64,000 bases of DNA. Origin: Leptospiraceae bacterium. GTDB lineage: Bacteria; Spirochaetota; Leptospiria; Leptospirales; Leptonemataceae. The notes under the pieces were generated by a model that had not been told where the DNA came from, made no database searches, and saw only the letters and a list, made by a program, of their open reading frames with translations. Every line of letters starts with the position of its first letter. Position 1 is the stretch's first letter. This document shows positions 1-8,474 of the stretch, one piece after another. A program made the position numbers and the translations under genes. The stretch spans positions 1 through 64,000 of the forward strand of contig JANXCF010000004.1 in assembly GCA_025059995.1 (NCBI GenBank). The letters are read 5' to 3'.

Positions 1-280
1 CAGCGTCCATGACTTGGAGACCTGGGACGAGTTCACCTGCTGGATAGACTCTGATGTTGAATTTTCCGTTGGTCATCTTGCGAACATATTCTGCCATCAC
101 CTCAGCAGCACCATAGATGGTGTCCAAGCTTCTTGGGAAGCTCGATGCAAGTTTCCAGTTGATTTCAGGAAGATTATCGCCACCTCCAGCTTGACCTTGT
201 GGTTTACATTGAGTTCCTAATGCCAATGCGCCTAAAGATGCAGGGATAAGTTTCAGCATGTCTTTCCTTGATATTTTCAT
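1..280 (-). CDS. TRAP transporter solute-binding protein, DctP family (partial, C-terminus beyond left edge)
   Basis: Only the first 93 residues are inside the window. The product should be the periplasmic substrate-binding subunit of a TRAP transporter, which passes an organic acid to membrane subunits. The mature start runs NWKLASSFPRSLDTIYGAAE, then KFNIRVYPAGELVPGLQVMD, the typical N-lobe of DctP/TakP-like proteins. The leader MKISRKDMLKLIP carries a Tat-like SRKDMLK stretch, and a Cys follows at residue 29 after ALGTQ, a loose lipobox. The start at 280 is preceded by AAGGAGAG, a good ribosome site. The substrate cannot be told from this fragment. Confidence 0.85.
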   Translation of the reverse strand, partial: MKISRKDMLKLIPASLGALALGTQCKPQGQAGGGDNLPEINWKLASSFPRSLDTIYGAAEVMAEYVRKMTNGKFNIRVYPAGELVPGLQVMDA

Positions 281-443
281 AACTCTCTCCTTGGTTTGGA
301 TTTGGTTCTAAGTTCTTTAATTTAATTACCATAGAAATCTTTTTTAGGTAATTATCAACTATATTGTTTAAGATTTAAGAAAAATTAAATTCAAACAAAA
401 AAGATTTTTTTAGGGTATGTAGGAAACTAAATTTACTTGATTA

Positions 444-470
444 AACTAAGTAGGATGAACCTACTTAGTT
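444..470 (-). terminator. Perfect 11-bp hairpin overlapping the desaturase stop codon (possible weak terminator)
   Basis: AACTAAGTAGG (444-454) and its exact reverse complement (460-470) flank a 5-base loop. The desaturase stop codon (465-467) lies inside the right arm. On the minus strand no clear T-run follows, so Rho-independent termination is uncertain; the hairpin may instead protect the mRNA 3' end or attenuate read-through into the TRAP gene. Confidence 0.45.
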
Positions 471-1574
471 TTGGAATTGAAGTTTTTTATAAAAGTAATG
501 GTTGAACTCCTTTTCGAGGTCTTGGAATTTTTGTTTGAGTTCTTTTCTTTTTTGTGCGATGATTTTTTTCGAGTTTTCGATTGCTTGATCTTTATGAGAA
601 AGGATTTGCTGTATGATTGCTTCTACTTGTTGTTTTTTTTCTTTGATTTTTTCTACAAGGTTTGATTCACTGAGATTTTTTATTTTTTGCTCTATAACTT
701 CCAGTTTGGCTTGATAAATTCTTTCTTCTGGAGTGATATGTAAATCCCATGCCAGACCTAATTTCGATAGAATCCAAATAAACCACTTACTGGGATCATA
801 CTGCCATGGCAAAATGGCATTACGATAATCTCCAGGAAATTTATGATGAAAGTTGTGATAACCTTCGCCGAAAGTTAACAGAGCAGAAATCCAGCTATCG
901 CGAGCTGTTTCACTCAAAGAATAAGGTTGTTTTCCAATAGCATGGCAAACCGAGTTTATGGCGAAAGTGCCGTGATGAACAATCACAGAGCGAACCAATC
1001 CAGCAATCAAAACTCCACCCCAGAAATCATTCCATAAAAGAGCTATCAAGCCTGGAAATAAGAACCCCATAAAAATTGCCATCGGAATAAAATACTTATG
1101 CTGAAAACGTATGAAGGGATCTTTCCATAAATCTCCCACTTTTTTGAAGTCGATTTCTGGCTTTCCTGGTTCTACACCTCTTTTGGAGAAAAGCCATAAA
1201 ATATGTGCATACCAAAAACCTTTTTTGATAGAATATGGATCTTTTTCGGTATCTGTATATCGATGGTGATTTCGGTGATCAAATGCCCATTCAACAACTG
1301 ACATCTCAAGAGCGGAACTACCAAATAAAATGTATAAATATTCAATCCACTTTTTGGTTTTATAACTTCGATGAGAGAAATGTCGATGATATCCTACTGT
1401 TATTGACATACCAGAGGCAACCCACATAAAAATCGCAAGAACTACCGTTTCCCATCTCCATAAATCATAGATAGTAAAGTAGATCAACACACCAGTGGCA
1501 AAGAAAGGACTTAAAACTAAATACAAAGTTGTTGGAATGTTTAATTCTTTGATTGTTTGTTTGATTGTTTTCAT
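465..1574 (-). CDS. Membrane fatty-acid (acyl-CoA type delta-9) desaturase with a coiled-coil tail
   Basis: Diiron membrane desaturase that introduces a cis double bond into acyl chains, adjusting membrane fluidity. All three histidine boxes are present: HRHFSH at 63-68, HRNHH at 100-104 and HNFHH at 240-244, with hydrophobic helices around residues 14-60 and 165-205. The catalytic part ends near residue 285. The remaining ~85 residues are unusual for the family: lysine- and glutamate-rich, heptad-like (KIKEKKQQVEAIIQQ, KKIIAQKRKELKQKF), probably a coiled coil. No strong ribosome site precedes the ATG. It is divergent from rpiA. Confidence 0.9.
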   Translation of the reverse strand: MKTIKQTIKELNIPTTLYLVLSPFFATGVLIYFTIYDLWRWETVVLAIFMWVASGMSITVGYHRHFSHRSYKTKKWIEYLYILFGSSALEMSVVEWAFDHRNHHRYTDTEKDPYSIKKGFWYAHILWLFSKRGVEPGKPEIDFKKVGDLWKDPFIRFQHKYFIPMAIFMGFLFPGLIALLWNDFWGGVLIAGLVRSVIVHHGTFAINSVCHAIGKQPYSLSETARDSWISALLTFGEGYHNFHHKFPGDYRNAILPWQYDPSKWFIWILSKLGLAWDLHITPEERIYQAKLEVIEQKIKNLSESNLVEKIKEKKQQVEAIIQQILSHKDQAIENSKKIIAQKRKELKQKFQDLEKEFNHYFYKKLQFQN

Positions 1575-1661
1575 GCTTGTATTAGAAAAATCACTTTTAA
1601 AAGGGTTGCAAAAATTTTAAACTTGATCGCAGAAAAAATAGAAAAAAACAAAAATGCAGTC

Positions 1662-2354
1662 ATGAAGGATGTATCTATAAATGTAAGCGAAAAAGAATTA
1701 TCTGCCATAAAAGCTTTGGATTTTGTGAGAGGAAATAAAACCATTGGTTTAGGAACGGGTAGCACCACAGCAATTTTTATAAAAAAACTAGGAGAAAAAA
1801 TCCAAAAAGAAAATCTCAATATTCTTACCTGCACTACTTCTTTTCAGTCATTTCTTTTAGCAAAAGAAGCAGGTATTCCTGTTTATCCTGTATCTTATTT
1901 TTCTGAGTTGGATTTAAGTGTTGATGGAGCTGATGAAGTGGACCCTAATTTTCAACTTATCAAAGGAGGTGGAGCAGCTCATACGATGGAAAAGATTGTT
2001 CACTCCATGAGTAAAACCTTTGTTTGTATTGTGGATTCAACGAAACAAGTCTCCAAGTTGGGAGAAAAATTCCCCATCCCAGTTGAGATCCTTCCTGAAG
2101 CAATTTCTTCTGTAAAAAAGCAATTACTTGAGATGGGAGCTCGAGACGTTCAACTACGAATGGCAGTAAAAAAAGACGGACCAGTGATAACTGATAACGG
2201 AAATTTTGTTCTCGATGTTCGATTTGATAATTTTGATCCGAAGGATTTAGAAATACGAATAAAATCTATTCCCGGTGTAGTGGAAAATGGGATATTTGCT
2301 ATATATCGACCTCATTACGTAATTGTGGGGGGAAAAGAACTGAAACGTGATTAA
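1662..2354 (+). CDS. rpiA: Ribose-5-phosphate isomerase A
   Basis: Interconverts ribose 5-phosphate and ribulose 5-phosphate in the non-oxidative pentose phosphate pathway (cytosol). Family signatures are present in order: GLGTGSTT near residue 29, DGADEVDPN near 87, and a KGGGAAHTMEKIV phosphate/substrate loop near 98, where many RpiA proteins have KGGGGALLREKIV. From ATG 1662 the protein is 230 residues, close to the usual 220-235. The open frame extends upstream to 1557 but would overlap the divergent desaturase start and adds a low-complexity N-terminus, so the internal ATG is preferred, although its ribosome site is poor. The next gene overlaps its end by 8 bases. Confidence 0.92.
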   Translation: MKDVSINVSEKELSAIKALDFVRGNKTIGLGTGSTTAIFIKKLGEKIQKENLNILTCTTSFQSFLLAKEAGIPVYPVSYFSELDLSVDGADEVDPNFQLIKGGGAAHTMEKIVHSMSKTFVCIVDSTKQVSKLGEKFPIPVEILPEAISSVKKQLLEMGARDVQLRMAVKKDGPVITDNGNFVLDVRFDNFDPKDLEIRIKSIPGVVENGIFAIYRPHYVIVGGKELKRD

Positions 2355-3249
2355 AATCAACCACATCCGAGATTTGGTATTTAAACATATCGATAACTTA
2401 GATGAAGTAAAAGACGAAATCAAATTTTCTCATTTATCAACGAACTTATTTTCTCTTTTTTTGTTGGAAACAAAAAATGAAATTATACTCAAAGGCAAGA
2501 AACTCAATTACAAAAAAATTGCCATTAAAGATACCCATCCTATTACGATGGCAGAAGCAGAGTTCGACGGCTTAGAAAAACTAAAATCCTTTGGTGCCCG
2601 AGTGCCAGACCCTATTGTAGTTCTAATGGATTCTAACACTTCTTTACTCGTGATGGAATTCGTCCCAAAAACATCAATCAATGTGAAGTCAAAACGAGAC
2701 CTGATTCATTCTTTAAAAAATCTTTATAAAAATACAAATATCACCTATGGGTATCATAAAAATAACTATGTGGGGGTTTTACAACAAGTAAATCAGGAAA
2801 CAAAATCATTTTTAGATTTTTGGTGGGCAACTCGTATTGAACCCATGATGGATTTAGCCATCGAAAAAGGACATTTTCAAAAACTTCACAAAGAGCAACT
2901 CTATAAGATTATAAAAACTAAAGTAGAATCTTGGAATTTAGACAAAGACATGCCAAGACCAGTGCACGGAGATCTTTGGAGTGGGAATTTACTTTTTTCT
3001 GAGGAGTTTGCCTATCTCATTGATCCTTCGTTTGGGTTTTCTCATCCGATGCAAGATTTTGCTATGTTGGAGCTCTTTGGAAGTCCTTTGTCATTCTCTG
3101 ATTATCAAGAAATTGCACTAGAATGCAAATTTCGAGTTCATCCCGAAATGATTGAGTTCTTCCAGATTTACCCCTTGCTGGTTCATGTGAATATTTTTGG
3201 AACATTTTATAAAAGAGATGTTATTAATTATATCAAAAAAAATTCTTGA
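2347..3249 (+). CDS. Fructosamine kinase / aminoglycoside phosphotransferase-like kinase
   Basis: Predicted cytosolic small-molecule kinase of the protein-kinase-like fold. Fructosamine kinases phosphorylate sugar-amine (glycation) adducts on lysine so that they fall apart. The catalytic loop HGDLWSGNLLF begins at His207 (Asp209 and Asn214 would be catalytic base and metal ligand), followed by the metal-binding Asp in LIDPSFGF; HPMQDFAMLELF after it is characteristic of the fructosamine-kinase branch. The GTG start (2347) lies inside rpiA, an 8-base overlap suggesting translational coupling, and the pairing with a sugar-phosphate enzyme supports a sugar-derived substrate. The exact substrate is not shown by the sequence. 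Confidence 0.78.
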   Translation: MIKINHIRDLVFKHIDNLDEVKDEIKFSHLSTNLFSLFLLETKNEIILKGKKLNYKKIAIKDTHPITMAEAEFDGLEKLKSFGARVPDPIVVLMDSNTSLLVMEFVPKTSINVKSKRDLIHSLKNLYKNTNITYGYHKNNYVGVLQQVNQETKSFLDFWWATRIEPMMDLAIEKGHFQKLHKEQLYKIIKTKVESWNLDKDMPRPVHGDLWSGNLLFSEEFAYLIDPSFGFSHPMQDFAMLELFGSPLSFSDYQEIALECKFRVHPEMIEFFQIYPLLVHVNIFGTFYKRDVINYIKKNS

Positions 3250-3278
3250 AAAAAACCGAAGATCAAAGTAAAAAAAGA

Positions 3279-3306
3279 TTGACATCTACTCGAATTTTTT
3301 TAGAAT
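3279..3306 (+). promoter_or_regulatory. Sigma-70 type promoter of the tmRNA gene
   Basis: A perfect -35 TTGACA (3279-3284) is separated by 16 bases from TAGAAT (3301-3306), a 5/6 match to the -10 consensus. Transcription should begin near 3313, a few bases before the mature tmRNA 5' end at 3319. This is the clearest promoter in the window. Confidence 0.75.
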
Positions 3307-3318
3307 ATATAAAAAAAG

Positions 3319-3661
<343 letters not shown>

Positions 3662-3664
3662 AAA

Positions 3665-4021
3665 TCAGTGATGATGAGATTCTAATTCTTCTAGCTCATT
3701 TCGAAGAAATTTTTCCACTGCCAACTTGGGATCAGTCTCAGAAGTGATGATTACTTTTTTCCCCCTCTGTCCCATCCGATGTACAAAGCCATGCCCAGCA
3801 GAACCTGTGATGAAAACATCTACATCATCTAAAGGATGAGGAGTTTCTGGAGTTGCATTTATGTTGTGAAAGAAATTATGAAAAACATACTCTTTGGGAA
3901 TTTCTTGAGGGTATTGATCTGTTATTTGGTTTCCTTCAACTTCAAAGATCAAGAAGCGAAAGGTTTTTCCCGCATGTCCAGTGATGGTTTGAAAGTTCTG
4001 ACTCGTAATAGCAATTTTCAT
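3665..4021 (-). CDS. NifX/NifB-type (dinitrogenase iron-molybdenum cofactor family) small protein
   Basis: Small cytosolic protein (118 residues) of the PF02579-like fold, whose known members bind or carry Fe-S/Mo cofactor intermediates. Visible signatures: MKIAITSQNFQTITGHAGK at the N-terminus, FLIFEVEG, and VDVFITGSAGHGFVHRMGQRG near 76-96, followed by KVIIT. The C-terminus ends in ESHHH, a possible metal-binding tail. There are no nif genes around, so this is a stand-alone homologue rather than a nitrogenase gene. GGGAAGGGAAT precedes the ATG. It starts 20 bases after the permease gene and is probably co-transcribed with it. What it carries is unknown. Confidence 0.8.
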   Translation of the reverse strand: MKIAITSQNFQTITGHAGKTFRFLIFEVEGNQITDQYPQEIPKEYVFHNFFHNINATPETPHPLDDVDVFITGSAGHGFVHRMGQRGKKVIITSETDPKLAVEKFLRNELEELESHHH

Positions 4022-4041
4022 ATTCCCTTCCCTTTTTGTTA

Positions 4042-5070
4042 TTAAACTTTTGACGGAAATAAACTTTGAGTTTTTGGAACTAATACGTATTTTTTGCCCA
4101 GTAAAGATACCACTGTCGGTTGGATCAAAATGCCCAAAATGATGGGAACCATCACTAAGATGCCTTCTTGAGTTTCACCGAAAGCAGAAATAGCAATTCC
4201 TAAGCTTATGATATGGTATCTTAAAAACGTGGAAAGAAATAATGGAATTACTTCGTCATCTTTAAGAAAGCGTTTGATTCCAAAAACAAAAACAAAAAAC
4301 ATCGCAATGTAGTATAAGAATATAGCAGGAATTACGATGAGAGTATTCAAAACATTTTGAAACACATATTGACTATTTTCTAGACTCATAAGCAAAAACA
4401 TTACAAGCATCAATCCTAAATTAGATATACCCGAGAAAATTTCTTTGTTATTTTGTAGGAATTCAGTGTTGTTGGTTTTTCTAAAATACAGTCTCGTAAG
4501 ATATGCAAGAATCATAGGAACAACGATGATAAAGAAAATTTTTTCTATGATGACCCAGCTGTTGATAGTGAAGTCTGATTTCAAGATAAAATTAGACAAG
4601 ATAGGAACAAATATTGGCACCAAAAGGAATGCTGTGATGATGTTAAACGAAACAAGTAAAATCCCCATCTTCATATTTCCTTTGAATTGATGGATCCAGT
4701 TCAAAGTCAAACCACTTGTAGGAATACTTCCAATCAAAAGTAATCCAATGGCTAAGTATACATTTTGTTGCAAAAACAATAATATAATACCAATGGCAAT
4801 AATAGGAGATATAAGAAAATTCACAAGGAAGCTCACCCACAAAACTTTCGAAAAGTTTTTGAATTCTTTAAAAGAGTCTTCTATCTTTAAGTTGATCATA
4901 ATGGGATATACCATAAAAAACATAGCCGCACCGCAAATGACTCTACTAAATTCCATAGGATAAAAATAGCCCTTTACTGCCCCCAATACCAATGCACTAA
5001 CAATCAATAGACTTAGATTTTCTCTAACCCATTGAAAAAAACTCAATACTTGATTTCGATTAATTGCCAT
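4042..5070 (-). CDS. ACR3/bile-acid:sodium symporter (BASS) family permease
   Basis: Inner-membrane transporter of 342 residues with about ten hydrophobic helices. The region MVYPIMINLKIEDSFKEF (near 53-70) and the re-entrant-type segment GLLLIGSIPTSGLTLNW match the BASS/ACR3 layout. In arsenite exporters of the ACR3 type a conserved Cys sits in the equivalent of IPTSG; here it is Ser/Thr, so arsenite export is not supported. The substrate is therefore unknown. The start is well defined by AAAAGGAGGAAAAT before ATG 5070. It lies first in a two-gene unit with the NifX-like protein and diverges from leuC across a palindrome (5129-5151). Confidence 0.75.
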   Translation of the reverse strand: MAINRNQVLSFFQWVRENLSLLIVSALVLGAVKGYFYPMEFSRVICGAAMFFMVYPIMINLKIEDSFKEFKNFSKVLWVSFLVNFLISPIIAIGIILLFLQQNVYLAIGLLLIGSIPTSGLTLNWIHQFKGNMKMGILLVSFNIITAFLLVPIFVPILSNFILKSDFTINSWVIIEKIFFIIVVPMILAYLTRLYFRKTNNTEFLQNNKEIFSGISNLGLMLVMFLLMSLENSQYVFQNVLNTLIVIPAIFLYYIAMFFVFVFGIKRFLKDDEVIPLFLSTFLRYHIISLGIAISAFGETQEGILVMVPIILGILIQPTVVSLLGKKYVLVPKTQSLFPSKV

Positions 5071-5128
5071 ATTTTCCTCCTTTTAACAAATAACAAAAAA
5101 AAACGATCATTTTTGTTTGTCAAACTAT

Positions 5129-5151
5129 ATACTTATACATGGTATAAGTAT
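5129..5151. promoter_or_regulatory. Perfect 10-3-10 palindrome in the permease/leuC divergent region (candidate operator)
   Basis: ATACTTATAC (5129-5138), spacer ATG, then its exact reverse complement GTATAAGTAT (5142-5151). It sits 58 bases upstream of the permease start and 75 bases upstream of leuC. The perfect symmetry and central position suggest a dimeric regulator site. A TATACT hexamer (5128-5133) inside one arm could be a -10 element, and TTTGTCA occurs at 5116-5122, but I cannot assign promoters with confidence. The rest of 5071-5226 is AT-rich with nothing else recognised. Confidence 0.55.
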
Positions 5152-5226
5152 GTTGAGAAAAAAAATATTGATATTAAGTAAACATAAATCAATTGTCATT
5201 GAGAGTTTTTTTATTTTTATGGTTTT

Positions 5227-6666
5227 ATGCCTAAGACTTTATATGACAAAATTTGGGAATCCCATTTGGTTTATGATGATGGAAAAACAAGCTTGATATT
5301 TGTTGATAGGCATTTAGTTCATGAAGTTACATCTCCTCAAGCTTTTGACGGGTTGCGCATTAACAAACGTAAGGTTCGAAGACCCGATTTAACGTTTGCA
5401 ACTATGGATCATAACGTTTCCACGAGAACCCGTGATTGGAATGGAGCAGGAGAAATCTCCCGACTTCAAATGGAAACCTTAAAGAAAAACTGTGAAGAAT
5501 TTGGCATCAAACTATTCGATATCCAACATCCCGATCAAGGAATTGTTCATGTGATTGGTCCCGAGATGGGGCTTACTCTACCTGGAACGGTGATTGTTTG
5601 TGGGGATTCTCATACCAGCACGCACGGTGCTTTTGGAGCTCTGGCTTTCGGTATTGGAACAAGTGAAGTAGAACATGTTTTAGCAACACAAACCTTGCAG
5701 CAAAAAAAATCTAAAAACATGCTAATCAAAATTGATGGAGAACTTCCCTTTGGTGTGACAGCAAAAGATGTGATTTTATACATCATAGGAAAAATCACAA
5801 CAAAAGGAGGAACTGGATATGTCATAGAATATGCAGGAAGCACGATTGAATTACTATCTATGGAAGCTCGTATGACGATATGTAATATGTCCATAGAAGC
5901 TGGAGCCAGAGCAGGACTTGTAGCTCCCGATGAAAAAACCTTTGCTTACTTAAAAGATCGAGATTATGCTCCAAAAGGCAAAGACTTTGAACGTGCCGTT
6001 GAATACTGGAGGAACTTGAGATCCGATCAAGATGCTGTTTATGATAAAGTGTTTGAATTCCGAGCTGAAGACATTGAGCCTATGGTGACTTGGGGAACGA
6101 ATCCAGGACAAGTAGTTTCTGTGAGGGATGTGGTTCCTGATCCAGAAAAGCTCAAAGATCCAATAGAAAGAGAATCCGCACGGCAAGCTTTACGATATAT
6201 GGATTTAAAACCAGGAACCCCTATAGTGGATATTAAAATAGACAAAGTTTTTATAGGTTCTTGTACAAACTCACGAATTGAAGATTTACGAAAAGCGGCA
6301 ACCATTGTAAAAGAAAAACTAAAAGAAGGAAAAAAAGTTCATCCCAGGGTTCAGGCAATCGTTGTTCCTGGTTCGGGTAGAGTTTATCGTCAAGCTGTGG
6401 AGGAAGGACTGGACCAAATCTTCAAAGAAGCTGGGTTTGAGTGGAGATTTGCCGGCTGTTCTATGTGTTTGGCAATGAATGATGATTATCTTTTAGAAGG
6501 AGAGCGTTGTGCTTCTACTTCGAATCGGAATTTTGAAGGACGACAGGGAAGAGGAGGAAGAACCCATCTGGTAAGTCCCGAAATGGCAGCAGCTGCTGCA
6601 TTAGAAGGTCATTTCGTAGATATTAGAGAATATGTAAAAAAAGAAGTCTTGATGGCAAAACCATAA
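5227..6666 (+). CDS. leuC: 3-isopropylmalate dehydratase large subunit
   Basis: Aconitase-family [4Fe-4S] isomerase, acting with LeuD on 2-isopropylmalate (leucine) and, in citramalate-using organisms, on citramalate (isoleucine). The 479-residue length is normal. Cluster ligands are Cys346 ([13 protein letters not shown]) and Cys411/Cys414 (GCSMCLAMN). Substrate-side motifs are [19 protein letters not shown] and the C-terminal [18 protein letters not shown]. No leuD follows: the next gene is mutY, one base after the stop. The ribosome site before the ATG is weak. cimA in the same window (54729-56318) gives it a direct metabolic partner. Confidence 0.96.
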   Translation: MPKTLYDKIWESHLVYDDGKTSLIFVDRHLVHEVTSPQAFDGLRINKRKVRRPDLTFATMDHNVSTRTRDWNGAGEISRLQMETLKKNCEEFGIKLFDIQHPDQGIVHVIGPEMGLTLPGTVIVCGDSHTSTHGAFGALAFGIGTSEVEHVLATQTLQQKKSKNMLIKIDGELPFGVTAKDVILYIIGKITTKGGTGYVIEYAGSTIELLSMEARMTICNMSIEAGARAGLVAPDEKTFAYLKDRDYAPKGKDFERAVEYWRNLRSDQDAVYDKVFEFRAEDIEPMVTWGTNPGQVVSVRDVVPDPEKLKDPIERESARQALRYMDLKPGTPIVDIKIDKVFIGSCTNSRIEDLRKAATIVKEKLKEGKKVHPRVQAIVVPGSGRVYRQAVEEGLDQIFKEAGFEWRFAGCSMCLAMNDDYLLEGERCASTSNRNFEGRQGRGGRTHLVSPEMAAAAALEGHFVDIREYVKKEVLMAKP

Positions 6667-6667
6667 A

Positions 6668-7717
6668 TTGATCCCAAAACAAGAAATCATCCCAGAGTTT
6701 TTGAAAAAGCTGATACAATGGTTTTCCAATCATCAACGAAGACTTTCATTTCGAAACACAAAAGAACCATACAAGATTTGGATTGCAGAAGTGATGCTTC
6801 AACAAACCCGCATAGGAAGTGTTGTGAATTCTTTTCAAAGCAAATATGACTCTTTCATTCAAAAGTTTCCTGATGTTTTCTCATTGGCACAAGCTCCCGT
6901 AGAAGAAGTATATCGGGCATGGAGCGGTTTGGGTTATTATCAGAGAGCTAAAAACCTTCATAAAACAGCGCAAATCCTTGTAGAGAAGTATCAAGGTAAT
7001 TTCCCAAAATCATACCAAGAACTTCTAAAACTTCCGGGGATTGGAGATTATACAGCTTCTGCGATTTTGAGTATTGCCTTCGATCTTCCTTATGCGGTTT
7101 TTGATGGGAATGTTCGAAGAGTGATTTTTCGTTTTTTTTATTTTTACGCTAAAGAATGGAAGGACGTAAAAGCAAAAGAAATTTCTCAGTTCATACTTAC
7201 AGAATATCGACCTACTCCTTCTTTGTATAATCAAGCTCTGATGGAACTGGGTTCTACGATTTGCATCCAAAAATTCCCAAAGTGCAGTGTTTGTGTTGTG
7301 AAAGAATATTGTGATGCCACATCATTACCACGAGAAGTGATCCAAAACATCCCGAAAAACAAAAAAACCCCAAAAACCAAAAAACAACTTTACGTTTATA
7401 TTATAACCAAACAGGACCAGTTTCTCTTAGTAAAAAACCAAAATCTATTTTTTAAACATCATTACTCTTTTCCTTTTTTTGAGAAAAAACTCTCAGAACT
7501 CGAAAATGTAGTTCATTTAGGAAATATCCGACATCATATCATGAATTACGAGGTCCATGCGAATGTTTTTTTCGTTGATTATGAAGGATTCCAAAAATAT
7601 TTCAATAATAACCAAGATTTCATATGGGTAACCAAGGAAAAAATCGAACATTATCTTTACACAAGCTTCTTCAAAAAAATCTATCATTTGTATCAGTCTT
7701 ATTCGTTATTTCTTTGA
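6668..7717 (+). CDS. mutY: A/G-specific adenine DNA glycosylase
   Basis: Base-excision repair glycosylase that removes adenine mispaired with 8-oxoguanine. The N-terminal catalytic domain has Glu41 in AEVMLQQT, a helix-hairpin-helix LPGIGDYTASAI near 120 and catalytic Asp in VFDGNVRRV near 142. The cluster loop CIQKFPKCSVCVVKEYC gives the classic C-x6-C-x2-C-x5-C [4Fe-4S] pattern. The C-terminal ~120 residues (YVYIITKQDQFLLV; LGNIRHHIMNYEVHANVFF) form the Nudix-like 8-oxoG recognition domain. It starts with TTG one base after the leuC stop, so it is probably translated by coupling. Its 3' end overlaps the next frame by 94 bases. Confidence 0.95.
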   Translation: MIPKQEIIPEFLKKLIQWFSNHQRRLSFRNTKEPYKIWIAEVMLQQTRIGSVVNSFQSKYDSFIQKFPDVFSLAQAPVEEVYRAWSGLGYYQRAKNLHKTAQILVEKYQGNFPKSYQELLKLPGIGDYTASAILSIAFDLPYAVFDGNVRRVIFRFFYFYAKEWKDVKAKEISQFILTEYRPTPSLYNQALMELGSTICIQKFPKCSVCVVKEYCDATSLPREVIQNIPKNKKTPKTKKQLYVYIITKQDQFLLVKNQNLFFKHHYSFPFFEKKLSELENVVHLGNIRHHIMNYEVHANVFFVDYEGFQKYFNNNQDFIWVTKEKIEHYLYTSFFKKIYHLYQSYSLFL

Positions 7718-8319
7718 GTTTTTCTTGTAAGAGTTATTTACAAAAACGAGCTCATGACTTCGGAGACATCATCACACTTCAGGTTCATACTGACACCTAC
7801 GGAGTGACATCACGAATTAGCTTTCTCAAACTCGGTTTACTTTATCAAGATGAAGATAAGTTTAGTTTTGGATTTCAAAATGCTAATTTGGGACAAGTCC
7901 AATCCCAAGAATTTCAAATCATTTTTCTCGGCTCAGAGAATTTCAAAGGCATAAAAGATCCCCATGATCCTAAGTTAGAAAAAGAATTCCAAAACGAAGT
8001 TCAAAACCAAATCCCAAACCAAATCCCAGAAAGATATATTAAATACTGGCAAAAAATACAGAAGGCATTGCAACAAAATCAAGAGCTCGAGAGAAGAAAA
8101 AAACTCTACCAAGCTCATTTTCCTTGGGGCACAAGAAACCCACATAGAAGATCGAATTTTTTCTTAAAAGAAAAAGGTTCTTTTAGCAATCCTGAGATTT
8201 TTGGAGATGTGCGATTTACTTTTGGACTCTATGGAGGAATTACGTTTGGACTTCATGTCTTTGAGCTTTTTGATTTTCTTTTTGGGATTTTTGGTTTAGA
8301 TTTGTTAAAAGATGACTGA
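7624..8319 (+). CDS. Predicted lipoprotein of unknown function
   Basis: 231 residues from ATG 7624. A hydrophobic segment LSFVSVLFVISLSFSC ends in a Cys near residue 35, a plausible spirochaetal lipobox, so export and lipidation are inferred. After it come THTDTYGV-like beta segments, a charged Gln/Lys-rich middle (EVQNQIPNQIPERYIKYW, about 120-150), and a C-terminal hydrophobic glycine/phenylalanine-rich part (GLYGGITFGLHVFELFDF). No known domain recognised. The frame overlaps the end of mutY by 94 bases; no later ATG keeps the signal peptide, so either the overlap is real or an unusual start codon nearer 7680 is used. Confidence 0.6.
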   Translation: MGNQGKNRTLSLHKLLQKNLSFVSVLFVISLSFSCKSYLQKRAHDFGDIITLQVHTDTYGVTSRISFLKLGLLYQDEDKFSFGFQNANLGQVQSQEFQIIFLGSENFKGIKDPHDPKLEKEFQNEVQNQIPNQIPERYIKYWQKIQKALQQNQELERRKKLYQAHFPWGTRNPHRRSNFFLKEKGSFSNPEIFGDVRFTFGLYGGITFGLHVFELFDFLFGIFGLDLLKDD

Positions 8320-8474
8320 AAAATTCTATTTCTTTTTCTTTATAGTGGTTTTTCTCGGGTGATTGTAATATCATCACGTTTTTAGGTTTTTTTTAGTTTA
8401 ATACATCTTCTTTTGTGATATGCGATAAAAGTTCTTACTCAGTTAAACAGACTGAAGGGAAAATCTTTTTTATT

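Noticed and set aside
14-220. Plus-strand 68-residue frame at the left edge
   Set aside because: It is antisense to the clear TRAP solute-binding protein frame, which has a good start and conserved sequence.
1557-1661. Upstream extension of rpiA
   Set aside because: It overlaps the divergent desaturase start and encodes a low-complexity Lys/Asn stretch absent from RpiA proteins.
3665-4021. Nitrogen fixation gene
   Set aside because: The protein is of the NifX-like fold, but no nif structural or assembly genes occur in the window and the family has many non-nitrogenase members.
4042-5070. Arsenite exporter (Acr3)
   Set aside because: The fold fits, but the conserved transport cysteine is absent and no arsenate reductase or arsR gene is adjacent.
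8320-8474. Possible terminator or small RNA in the convergent gap
   Set aside because: Only a 5-bp GTGAT/ATCAC stem is visible and no GC-rich hairpin with a T-run, so nothing can be supported.
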